Of a stretch of DNA of 64,000 nucleotides, positions 54,760 through 62,706 are shown one piece after another (position 1 is the stretch's first letter; every line of letters starts with the position of its first letter). The DNA is from Cercophora sp. LCS_1 (Eukaryota; Ascomycota; Sordariomycetes; Sordariales; Lasiosphaeriaceae): contig JAPZLL010000002.1 of assembly GCA_036250225.1 (NCBI GenBank), positions 1,178,001-1,242,000 of the forward strand, given 5' to 3'. A program made the position numbers and the translations under genes. The notes below the pieces were generated by a model, which made no database searches, was not told the DNA's origin, and worked only from the letters and a program-made list of their open reading frames with translations.

Positions 54760-55754
54760 CCATTTATTCCAGGGCGGTATCTCCGTTGTACGAGCTGGCT
54801 CTTCTCAACATATTGGATCAGCCGATGCTTTTAGTTCTATCTCTTCTATTCTTCCACCAGCAGTACTGGGACTCTTTGCCCGGGGATTGAGACTAAAGAA
54901 ACGCAATGCAACACTACCCTCAAGATCGTTGAAGCAAAGCAACGGTAAAGAACACCACATACAAAGGAAAATAACACCAACGTATGGCCTGGATGAGAAT
55001 CTGGTCGGGATGGACACCACATGTACACAACAGAGCAGCGCGATGGGATGCTCAGAGCGTTGAGTAGGGCACGCCGGCAATTTCATCCGATCATATCAAT
55101 TATATCAAGCCCTTGACTTTCTTGTGCCTTCTGCGGGCCCACGCCTAACGCTTGAGAACTGGCAGTGCATTGACAATATTCCCGGGTGGACTGAGCTCCT
55201 GCCAGACGTATATAAATCTCTTCCGTGTCCGCCCCTCTTCCGTCTCTTCTCTTCTTTTCTCCGTCATCGAGGACAGCTACTGATGTTGTGGCCACTCACC
55301 ACTCCCGCCTCTCTTTACCGCAGACTGCTGACCTGGTTTCATAACTCTCTACTAGAATCCAACCTCTTTGCGGAGCCGATCCTGTAAGTTGAACCAAAGC
55401 AAACCGGTTAATGCCGTCCCAACAACGAGAATTGCCCCTCTTCTAGTCAATACTAACCCATGAGACTGAAGTCGGTCTGTCACCCCAAGATGTTTTCCCT
55501 CCCAAGCCAAGCACTCAGCCGTGCTCTTAAGCAACTATCTTCCACTGAAACCTCCCCGAGAAGTCTCTCCAGAAGAAAATGCACGAGGATCCTATTTGCA
55601 GTTAGGCCATCATCCAACCGCCATACGGCAATGCTTCGTTCCAATCAGGCACCAAAACACACAAACAGGTAAAACAAGTGTTCCTCTCTCTCCTCCGCCT
55701 CCCTCCTTGTACCCAGATAGATACTAATGCAGCCAAGCAGACATACAAACCACA
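54760..55754. promoter_or_regulatory. Promoter and leader region with TATA box and candidate 5'UTR intron
   Basis: A TATATAAAT is at about 55206-55214, followed by a pyrimidine-rich start-like region. A GTAAGT donor at 55384 and a perfect TACTAAC branch sequence at 55451-55457 suggest a leader intron of the downstream gene. The acceptor is unclear; a CAG near 55518 is possible. Confidence 0.45.
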
Positions 55755-56840
55755 ATGAACGGCAACAACAGTTGCAACAGCAACAGGGCGACCGTCCCTC
55801 CAACCGGCAACGGGGTCTCTCCAGGGGGTGAGCTACCACCGTTTACCTTTCCACTCCCGGCCAACCCCCAGGCCACGTCGCCCACCACCTCGGGTGTTGT
55901 GGCTGGCACCTCGTCACAAATTACCGACGAGGAGACGGAGTTTGACCGCTGCCGCATCTCCGCCCAGCGCCCGGCAGCAAGAACCGCCAACGGAACTGAT
56001 CCCTCCGTTGGCACGACCGCCAACAACACGCGCTTTCCGCGCTTTCCGCGCCCGGTTGGGACTGACGACCCCTTCCGCGGCGATGTATCAGTATCGGCGC
56101 TGCACCTTCTTCCCGTCCGCGCCTTCGGCAGCACGTCTTTGCGCCTCGGCGCCCCTGGCGGCGGTTTCGACACCTCCCGGCCCGGCACCCCCGTGTCTTC
56201 TTCCCTGCCCTGCGCCCGCGCCCTCGACACCTCGGTGTCGTCGGCCTCCCTCCGCTCCGGCCGACTCTCCCAGCTCGGCCTCTCCCCCTTTACTCCCTCG
56301 GGTCTGCGCCGCCCTCCCATCGCCTTCCGCCGTCACCGCCGCACCGAGTCGCCCCCGCTGTTCTGGGACCGCACACCCCCCCGTACCCCTACCGGCGACA
56401 GGACCCCGTTGCTGCCGCTCCAGGGCAGCGGCATGGGGAACCTGTTCTCCGCCTCCCGTGTCGCCGGGATGGAGCCGGGTGGGGCTGCGGAGGGCATCGA
56501 GATGGAGGAACTCGCCGCTGTGAGGGAGAGAGTTGGGAGAGCGGGCCCCGCTGGGCGGAGGGGTTTGCTGGAGGGGGATGCCGCGGTGGTTTAGGCAATC
56601 GCTCGGCGGAACCAGGTGTTTGTGGTGGCTTGTGTGGTGGTAGCCGTGTTTCCGTTCTTGGTGCCGGTCGTGTGGAAGATGGAGGGAAGGACGGTGCTTT
56701 GGTGGACTGGTGGTGGGCTGGGGGGGCTGAATCGGGGGCAGAGGAGGATGGTGGTGGGCGTCGGGGCCGGGTTCGGGATGGCGTGGGCGTTGGTGTTGGT
56801 TGTGGCTCTGGCGATGCTGGCGGAGGGAACGGTGTTTTGA
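55755..56840 (+). CDS. Low-complexity protein with two C-terminal membrane helices
   Basis: Proposed exons are 55755-56519 and 56595-56840; 336 residues. Residues 1-255 are Pro/Ser/Arg/Gly-rich and disordered, with SP/TP sites (RTESPPLF, RTPPRTPTGDRTPLLPL). The unspliced frame stops at TAG 56592, but the same frame continues directly into QVFVVACVVVAVFPFLVPVVW and MVVGVGAGFGMAWALVLVVALAMLA, two clear membrane helices, ending at TGA 56838-56840. A 75 bp GTGAGG...TTTAG intron in phase 0 would remove the stop. No branch site is strong, so retention may be common. I do not recognise the family; a tail-anchored membrane protein is inferred. Confidence 0.6.
56520..56594 (+). other. Candidate stop-containing intron in the frame of the membrane protein
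   Basis: 75 bp, a multiple of three, phase 0, donor GTGAGG, acceptor TAG. The acceptor TAG is also the only in-frame stop. Splicing gives a membrane-anchored form and retention gives a soluble 279-residue form. Confidence 0.5.
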
Positions 56841-57730
56841 TTTCGGGGTGGTGGTTTTGCTTTGGGGTGCTGTCTTGGTGTTGGTCCGGCGTCTTTGTGC
56901 TGGGATGGCGGATTCTCTGAGGGCCAGCGTGCCTGTTTTGTTGCGGCGGGGAGTTTTTTTTTTTTTTTTTTGTCGGGTTGTATGAGTGCCGGCTCCGGCC
57001 TCGTAATTTTTGACCGTTTGCTCTGCCGATGTATACGTCTCTTGTCGTGTGTACTCGTATGCATACGTCTGGCCTTGAATCGGCCTCTTGACTTTCACTC
57101 ATACGGCACTTGAAATCCTTGCTAGCAAGTCGAAAGCGAGAGTGAATGTTTATGCATTGTGATGACGAGAGAGATCATGGCGATGTTGTCCTGGGCCAGC
57201 TAAACGGAGAGTATTGTTCTGTCTTGTATTGATGGAAAAGGGAACGCGGGCACGATTAGATTGTAAATCCAGTGGCTAGGATGCGGGTTAGGAGCTGTGG
57301 GAAGAGATGGACGGCTCGTGGGCATGTATATACCAGATTGGATGGGGAGACCAAAAGGCATTGGATTACCCAGCCAGGATGAGAGATAATATTCGTCATG
57401 TAGGAGGGTAAACTTGGTTTATGACATGAACAGAGTGTTGTCGAAGAGCACCGAAGAGGTTTACACCCGTCTAAGATCGCATCCAAGCCTTGGTGAGGCA
57501 AACCGACTCCAACAGAGATAATGTCCGGGAGCACTGATAAGGCAGAGAAAACATAAAAAGAAACCGAATTGCTAGTTCTGTGGCAGCCGCTCAAGGGGCC
57601 AGCCAGTGTTCTGTGTACCTATGTAAAGAGCGTAGATGTATCCTTGGTATAACCCTCCAACCTCCGACTTTCCATCCTACTCCATGTACCAAATCGAACG
57701 GAATCAAGAAAAACACATCGTTGCCGAGAA
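56841..57730. other. Convergent intergenic region
   Basis: About 0.9 kb with a T18 run at about 56954. The long minus-strand frames covering 56088-57102 are antisense to the gene above and reflect its skewed base composition. No gene. Confidence 0.5.
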
Positions 57731-59056
57731 CTAAAGTCGGCCGTGGGCTCTGTCACATTCTTCAATGAAGCGATATATGCCCTCCAAGCCTTCAAAGTCC
57801 TCCGAGGAGTACTCCCCCGCGCTACTTAATAACTGGGGTGACTCGCTCTCGTAGCCCTCTGGTTCCTCCTCCGATGACAATAGCCAAGGATTTGCCTCGT
57901 ACTCGTCGAGAAACATCTCCTCAATCTCCGAGCTCCCTGAATCGTGAGACCGGAGGGAGCCACCGGGGGATGTCAAGGTTTTGGCGCGACTCTCATCAGG
58001 TGCAAACGGAAATCGCAAAGCCACAGGCACACCAGCGCTGATGTCAAAGTCTGCGTCCTGTCTCACCACTCCCCTACGGACGCCAACATCATCACAAAGC
58101 CTTTCCACCGTTTCCGCGTCAACTCCCGGGAACCGCACACGTATGACGCTATTCTTCTCCAGTGTAACAGGTAAGTCACCTAGGGAAGAAAGGTTCTTAA
58201 GGTCTGTCATGACCGCTGATAGGTCCTTCAGTGCTCGGGCAAAGTCGACGGAGAGAACGTCCAAGAACCCGTCAGCGTTAAGAGTGGCAGCGCCAGCCTC
58301 TGGCTTGATGCTAGCACCAAAAGCCTCGGCCGTGGCGAAAGGGAAGACAACTCCCAGGGGAGTCAGCGCTGTGATGGTAGGGCTGACCTGGAAGTCGACG
58401 AAAGACCCAGGGGTGTATCGTGGGACCGAAGCAACACGAATACGAGCCTCCTCTTGCGCGGCGTTTATAGCGCGGTAGCGCTTCTGGCCATTGGGTCCAA
58501 CCCCATCGTATCTAGCACGGTGCCCGTTCAAAAAGAACGCTCTCATAGCCTGGCTCACGTTCTGGATGACCTCGGCCGGGGCTGCAGGGGTGTGGCTAAA
58601 GTATCTTGCACCACCACCCGGCATCGAATAGCCCCCAGCGGATCGTCCAAGTGTGCCGCCTGTGAGATTCGGTCGAAGCGTCGAGGCAAAGGGAGCGCGG
58701 CCGGTGAATCGGGATACGGCGCGTGACGTCTTCGAGACAGGGAGCTTGGAGCGGTCAAAGCGAGTGCCGGAGCCTGATGGGCGGCCTCCGGTACTCAGGA
58801 AGCGGCGGATCGCAGCATTGACATGAGTGGCAGAGGTTGTCGAGAACCACTTTCCAACTCGCTTTTGCTGGCGCAGAAAGGCAACCGGGTGAACAGGCTG
58901 GCTGGGAGTGTTGCGGGCGTAAGCGTGCTGAACTTCAGCGTTCACGGGTCTGGTGGCGTTTGCGAGTTTCGTTCGCAGCATCTTGCTCGCCCTGGCGAGG
59001 TTCTTGGACAGAACCCGCAGGGCGGCTGTCGCCAAGAAGCCCCCGCCGGGAGGCAT
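57731..59056 (-). CDS. Conserved fungal protein of unknown function with N-terminal amphipathic basic region
   Basis: A single exon of 441 residues. The first 30 residues (FLATAALRVLSKNLARASKMLRTKLANATRP) are basic and amphipathic, compatible with a mitochondrial presequence or membrane-binding helix. Up to about residue 150 the chain is disordered and Arg/Ser-rich. From about 160 (VIQNVSQAMRAFFLNGHRARYDGVGPNGQKRYRAI) to about 330 a folded part is likely, with FVDFQVSPTITALTPLGVVFPF. The acidic end has EEEPEGYESESPQLL and ICRF-like aromatic spacing. Similar sequences have, as I recall, been labelled casein kinase II beta 2 in databases, but I see no CK2-beta zinc finger (CPxC...CPxC), so I do not adopt that name. 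Confidence 0.72.
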   Translation of the reverse strand: MPPGGGFLATAALRVLSKNLARASKMLRTKLANATRPVNAEVQHAYARNTPSQPVHPVAFLRQQKRVGKWFSTTSATHVNAAIRRFLSTGGRPSGSGTRFDRSKLPVSKTSRAVSRFTGRAPFASTLRPNLTGGTLGRSAGGYSMPGGGARYFSHTPAAPAEVIQNVSQAMRAFFLNGHRARYDGVGPNGQKRYRAINAAQEEARIRVASVPRYTPGSFVDFQVSPTITALTPLGVVFPFATAEAFGASIKPEAGAATLNADGFLDVLSVDFARALKDLSAVMTDLKNLSSLGDLPVTLEKNSVIRVRFPGVDAETVERLCDDVGVRRGVVRQDADFDISAGVPVALRFPFAPDESRAKTLTSPGGSLRSHDSGSSEIEEMFLDEYEANPWLLSSEEEPEGYESESPQLLSSAGEYSSEDFEGLEGIYRFIEECDRAHGRL

Positions 59057-59880
59057 CTTGGATGTTGTCGCTCAGAAGAATCGCAAGCCCTGAGACGTTG
59101 GCTTGCGCGCCCGTGAGTCGAAGAATCGGTTGCGGGAGGGAAGACGCGGGTGGCAATCGGGATCTTAAGGAGGAAGCGGCCTCAACGAGCTTATCGATAA
59201 GACGCCAACTAAGCCGTTGCGGGGCTTTAGCTTTCGTCCTTCGGCGCCTATTTACGTCATAAGAAACGCCGGCAAGCATCACGCAGACAACCCTTGCTTC
59301 CAGAATCTGGTTATGATAAAGATATACCGAAAGAGAATAGCTGAAGGGCTTGGGCTGTCACTCACTCCTCTCTGCTTTTGGAGGACTACCCATGCACTTT
59401 CTAGGGGGCGGCGGTACAACTGGGTTGCAGTAGAATCCAGTCTTCGGGCTTGTTGAGGGTGTAGATGGGCTTCCTTCAAGTCCTCAAAGCATTCCGACCA
59501 GAGTAAAGATGAGGAACTCCCGTCTTTTCCAATCGAGATATCTAGATTCTCTGGGCAGACCAGCGGATATCAATGTGGCCACCGGTCACGATCAAAACAA
59601 CTTGAACAGATTGTGAAGCCGAACTATGTATACTACCTAAAATCGGGTGCGCTCTAGTGAGGCTAATCATAAAGAGATGAGATCGGAGACTGCCCGCGAT
59701 TACGTGGTGAATCTACTCCCTTGTTTTACATGTGCGTGTCTCGACCTGATGGTTCTGTAAGCGGTGGAGAAAACCGGTATTTAGCAATCGGGGAGTCGAG
59801 AAACGTGAAAACATGCGTCTAACCGAGGACACCCCACAAAGGCCCACCAACCCAATTGGTTTAAGTTGGCCCAAAATTTT
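59057..59880. promoter_or_regulatory. Upstream region of the snoRNA host locus and of the unknown minus-strand gene
   Basis: Divergent to the 57731-59056 gene. The segment at 59881-59912 is pyrimidine-rich (TTTTCCCTTCCTCC), like start sites of TOP-type and translation-linked genes. No coding frame of note. Confidence 0.4.
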
Positions 59881-59986
59881 TGAAGCTCAACTTTTCCCTT
59901 CCTCCTCAACAACGCGCCTCGATCTTCGAGCTCCAGCTCTCCCACCTGCGGCAAGGTAAGCAAAACCATTTCCTCCCTCATTTGCA

Positions 59987-60088
59987 GCAGATGCTTCCGT
60001 GATGAACAATTCCACGAACAATCCAATTCCTACATACCCCATGGGGACAACCAATTACTCTAGAATTACCCTGAGACCGCATTTCCTG
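59987..60088 (+). ncRNA. Box C/D snoRNA, 18S guide (human U45-like target)
   Basis: Box C is GTGATGA at 59999-60005 and box D is CTGA at 60071-60074. The 13 nt before box D (CTCTAGAATTACC) are fully complementary to the 18S segment GGTAATTCTAGAG, which I recall from conserved 18S sequence. By the D+5 rule the methylated base is the A of GGTAA, about yeast position 157, equivalent to human Am159 (SNORD45 class). An external stem ATGC (59991-59994) with GCAT (60079-60082) flanks the boxes. Box D lies 63 nt before the TAG acceptor at 60137. Confidence 0.78.
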
Positions 60089-60230
60089 CCCCGTTGAGAC
60101 GGCTCTCGCAACGACCGGTGCTAACGTTGGCAAATAGTGTCGCAGGTTCCTTCCCTACTGTCTTCTTTCCACTCGGACATTGGCACATCAAAAGGTTCGC
60201 CGTTTTCTCTTTTTCTGACAGCACTACCCC

Positions 60231-60319
60231 CTCCAAGTGATGATCAAAAGACATTATAGGGAATTCCTCATGCCGAATACACTATGTGGAATACTTGTTT
60301 CAGCCTTGTCTGATTGGAC
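60231..60319 (+). ncRNA. Box C/D snoRNA, 18S guide (yeast snR41 / human U32-like target)
   Basis: Box C is GTGATGA at 60237-60243 and box D is CTGA at 60310-60313. A perfect 5 bp terminal stem forms between TCCAA (60232-60236) and TTGGA (60314-60318). The element GTTTCAGCCTTG before box D matches the 18S segment CAAGGCTGAAAC over 12 nt, with a further G-U pair. The D+5 target is the second G-side residue of GCAAG, which by my count is yeast 18S G1126 (guided there by snR41; human Gm1328). Box D is 69 nt before the acceptor CAG at 60382. Confidence 0.8.
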
Positions 60320-60410
60320 CCCAAACTATCTGCTGTTTGATTTGACCTTTGCCCGCAGCCGTGCTAACATTCTGGTCATCAGGTATGCGACATGATCTCT
60401 CTACCATCTC

Positions 60411-60550
60411 GGCACAAGGATGAAATTTTGAACGAACGGGCGGACATAAACGAAGCCTCTGCGACTCTTCCTTATCCCAAACGGGGCTGTACACCCCGGA
60501 GGAGGGGCTTGCAGAGAAATTCTTGCTGAGAACTCGTCACCTGATCGTGC
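60411..60550 (+). ncRNA. Possible additional snoRNA in the third intron (class unresolved)
   Basis: A box-C-like AGGATGA is at 60417-60423. CTGA boxes are at 60526-60529 and 60541-60544, the latter 68 nt before the acceptor at 60612, matching the spacing of the neighbours. A strong hairpin CTCTTCC / GGAGGAG with GGGG / CCCC inside lies between, and an AGAGAA (H-box-like) follows at about 60513. It could be a long C/D RNA, an H/ACA RNA, or two overlapping ones. I found no rRNA match for its candidate guides. Confidence 0.3.
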
Positions 60551-60644
60551 CGACAATACTTGCATCATCTCGCACAGGCTTGGACACGGAGTCACTAACA
60601 TCCCTCGTCCAGGTAAACACATTTCCCACTTTCTTGTTGACGGC

Positions 60645-60725
60645 ATCTCTACATGATGATCATTATTCACACTGTTTGATCCGCCCCATGGGTTGGAAAT
60701 GAACACTAACAAAAATCTGATTTAA
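60645..60725 (+). ncRNA. Candidate box C/D snoRNA, target unknown
   Basis: Box C is ATGATGA at 60653-60659 and box D is CTGA at 60717-60720, 62 nt before the acceptor at 60782. The guide segment before box D (AACACTAACAAAAAT) has no rRNA match that I can recall. It contains a CACTAAC that could instead be a branch site for the AG at 60729. Terminal pairing is weak. Confidence 0.42.
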
Positions 60726-60927
60726 TGAGGTATGTGTGCCCGGTTCCGAATGTGAAAACTTTGTTGGCTAACTCTGTCTCAGGCTGACACTTCATTTTTC
60801 TGCCAAATCGGCTTGGTTGACGGTGTTTGGCAAATGCTAATCTGCCCTCGATACAGGTGTGGCACGAGTGCACAGATTCAGCCTCTCGACTTGCAACGTA
60901 AGTACACACGCTTTTTCTTATCTGCCT

Positions 60928-61016
60928 CCGCCTTAGGATGATTCCCATTTTTGAGCTTTTTAACCCTGAGTTCATCGTGATGAACAAAATTTTTCACCTT
61001 GGAGAACTGAATCGGT
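60928..61016 (+). ncRNA. Box C/D snoRNA with two guides (18S A619-like and 25S)
   Basis: Box C is AGGATGA (about 60936-60942), D' is CTGA at 60966-60969, C' is GTGATGA at 60977-60983 and D is CTGA at 61007-61010, 67 nt before the acceptor CAG at 61077. The D' guide GAGCTTTTTAAC matches the 18S segment GTTAAAAAGCTC over 12 nt; the D'+5 rule points to the A that corresponds to yeast 18S A619 (snR47; human U36, Am668). The D guide TTCACCTTGGAGA matches the 25S segment TCTCCAAGGTGAA over 13 nt. An alternative with box C at 60977 and D at 61043 or 61060 is possible but leaves the D' match unexplained. Confidence 0.72.
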
Positions 61017-61272
61017 TTTCCCATACTCGATCTGTTACAGCTCTGAGTGCTCACAGAGGCTGACTATGTAACTACAGGTACCATACAATCTACTGTTTCG
61101 GCGCGTGCAGGACGGGAGGATCGTGGGGTATGGTTTTGTTTGGTCTAGGTAGCTGAGGTCTGCTCCGAATTGATGTTATTCACACAATGATGCCAAGTTC
61201 TCCCAGCTGCCCGTAATATTCTCTGCACACACCGCAGTCATCTTCCGCCGCCAAGTGATATAGCTGCGCACG

Positions 61273-62706
61273 CTATTGCTTCAGCTGTAGCCTCGCGTTC
61301 CATCCAACGATGCACCTCACCAAGTCCCAATCACCGTTATGTCCAACCCAATCTATCACCACAATTCCTGTCCCAGCATCGCCGATAGACAGCTGTCCCG
61401 GCCCTTTACCGGGCGCACCGTGTCCGGTGCACAGATATTCAATGATCTCCGGGTTGATCTTGGCTGCAATCCTGTCTGGCCAACAACTCGCATTGAAGAA
61501 GTTGCTGGCACTCAGAAAGTTGATAAAAATCGGCAACGCACTCTGGATCCCCATTGCCCCAGGCATCCCCGCCGGTACGCAAGCCTGTTGGCCTGCCCGT
61601 TCCAATTGTGCCCTCGCGAGCTCAATCTTGGTTTCAATCTGCTCCGTCTGTGTAACTTCGTAAAAATCTTGGATTCGGATCAACCCGCCCCCACACGTCC
61701 CATCAGCACAGTTATCCGGCCACACCGATCCGTCGATGCCCAGCTCCTTGATGCTTTCGTCTAGGTTGAAACGGCGGACCAGCACCACTTTTCCTCTTGT
61801 CTCTTGCAGCTCCGGGATGCGCGGGGAGATATTCCACCGATCAGTGACATAGCGTTTTGCGAGGATCTTGGAAAGCGTCTGGTCGCTGCCCTTGCCCGTG
61901 CCTTCGCGCTTGACGCTGATGAGGACTGTTTCTGAAGGGTTATCGTCCAGGTAGGCGTAGACGTCCGATAACAAGTCGTGGAACCACTTGTTGCCGGACA
62001 GGCTGATGGGAAAGGCCGAATGGACGAGGGCTAGATCTGTGTCGTTTTGGGATTCCTCCGGGCACGAGACGCGGATGTCGAGGAAGCGGACGCCGTTGTC
62101 CAGTTGGGTTCGCACCGAAACGGCTTGGCATCGCACTGAGGGAAGTGCCGTGTGGTGGGTTGGCGAGTTGTGGGTACCGGGGATGGAGAGGGAGGAGATG
62201 GGCAGGGTGGATGGGAGCTCGGCCATCCAGCGGGCTAGGGAGGCAGATGAGAGGATGGTGAGGTATGAAGCGCGTGGTAGGTAGATGACGGTGTATTCCC
62301 GGGTTGTTGGGTCTGGGGATTCGTGGCGCATGACGAGGGATTGGGGGGTCGTGCCGGGGAAGGTTGCGATATAGCGGTGGTTTGTCCCGGGACTTATGAA
62401 GGTTAAACGGAGTTGCTCCTTAGTATGGGGATCGGGGGCCGCTATCGAGGTTGTGAATTCAGAGAACGGCGGGAGGGCGGCACCCGCGATCGTCTCTTTG
62501 CCATTGGAGGTTGGGGCCGGGGGCTCCGGGGTGGTGTTACGAGAGCCGAAAATCTTGGAGAAGAAGCCCGGTGAATTTGGCTTGGTAATGAGCCGCTCGG
62601 CTTCGGTGAGTTCGAGAGGGGTGATGGTTAGATTTCGGACAGTGATGTTGCCCATGTTTTCGGGAGGGAGGTAGATAGGGTGCGGAGTGCTTGTGACGAT
62701 ACCCAT
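61273..62706 (-). CDS. Phosphatidylinositol-specific phospholipase C X-domain protein
   Basis: A single exon of 477 residues from ATG 62706; the frame is open further upstream but without an ATG. Residues 1-150 are a variable domain with a short Pro/Thr-rich linker. The X domain starts with LSIPGTHNSPTHHT, with catalytic-type His179. It continues with RFLDIRV (Asp210, Arg212), LVHSAFPIS with the second His229, and NPSETVLISVKREG, which is the usual order of GPI-PLC/bacterial-type PI-PLC relatives. It ends with GIVVIDWVGHNGDWDLVRCIVGWN. It lacks the Y, C2 and EF-hand parts of eukaryotic PLC. Expected action is cleavage of phosphoinositide or GPI-type headgroups. No signal peptide is visible. 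Confidence 0.87.
   Translation of the reverse strand: MGIVTSTPHPIYLPPENMGNITVRNLTITPLELTEAERLITKPNSPGFFSKIFGSRNTTPEPPAPTSNGKETIAGAALPPFSEFTTSIAAPDPHTKEQLRLTFISPGTNHRYIATFPGTTPQSLVMRHESPDPTTREYTVIYLPRASYLTILSSASLARWMAELPSTLPISSLSIPGTHNSPTHHTALPSVRCQAVSVRTQLDNGVRFLDIRVSCPEESQNDTDLALVHSAFPISLSGNKWFHDLLSDVYAYLDDNPSETVLISVKREGTGKGSDQTLSKILAKRYVTDRWNISPRIPELQETRGKVVLVRRFNLDESIKELGIDGSVWPDNCADGTCGGGLIRIQDFYEVTQTEQIETKIELARAQLERAGQQACVPAGMPGAMGIQSALPIFINFLSASNFFNASCWPDRIAAKINPEIIEYLCTGHGAPGKGPGQLSIGDAGTGIVVIDWVGHNGDWDLVRCIVGWNARLQLKQ

Larger units (their letters stand above)
59881..61110 (+). ncRNA. Non-coding, multi-intron box C/D snoRNA host gene
   Basis: No credible coding frame exists on the plus strand, yet the segment is dense in splice signals. 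Donors are GTAAGC 59956, GTTCGC 60195, GTATGC 60383, GTAAAC 60613, GTATGT 60730 and GTAAGT 60898. Branch-plus-acceptor pairs are TGCTAAC...TAG 60137 (or CAG 60145), TGCTAAC...CAG 60382, CACTAAC...CAG 60612, GGCTAAC...CAG 60782, TGCTAAT...CAG 60856 and TGTAAC...CAG 61077. CTGA boxes lie 62-69 nt before these acceptors in nearly every intron, and box C motifs lie upstream. The exons appear very short or of zero length. The ends of the unit are guesses: a TOP-like start near 59881 and a 3' end before the convergent PLC gene. Confidence 0.6.

Noticed and set aside
56088..57102. Long minus-strand frames (336 and 237 codons)
   Set aside because: Antisense to the membrane-protein gene. They are Pro/His/Arg-rich by-products of its base skew and run through a T18 tract.
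57731..59056. Casein kinase II beta subunit assignment
   Set aside because: The zinc-finger cysteines that define CK2-beta are absent from the translated sequence.
60977..61063. Alternative snoRNA with box C at 60977 and box D at 61043 or 61060
   Set aside because: It would leave the 12 nt 18S match before CTGA 60966 unexplained and would place box D too close to the acceptor compared with its neighbours.
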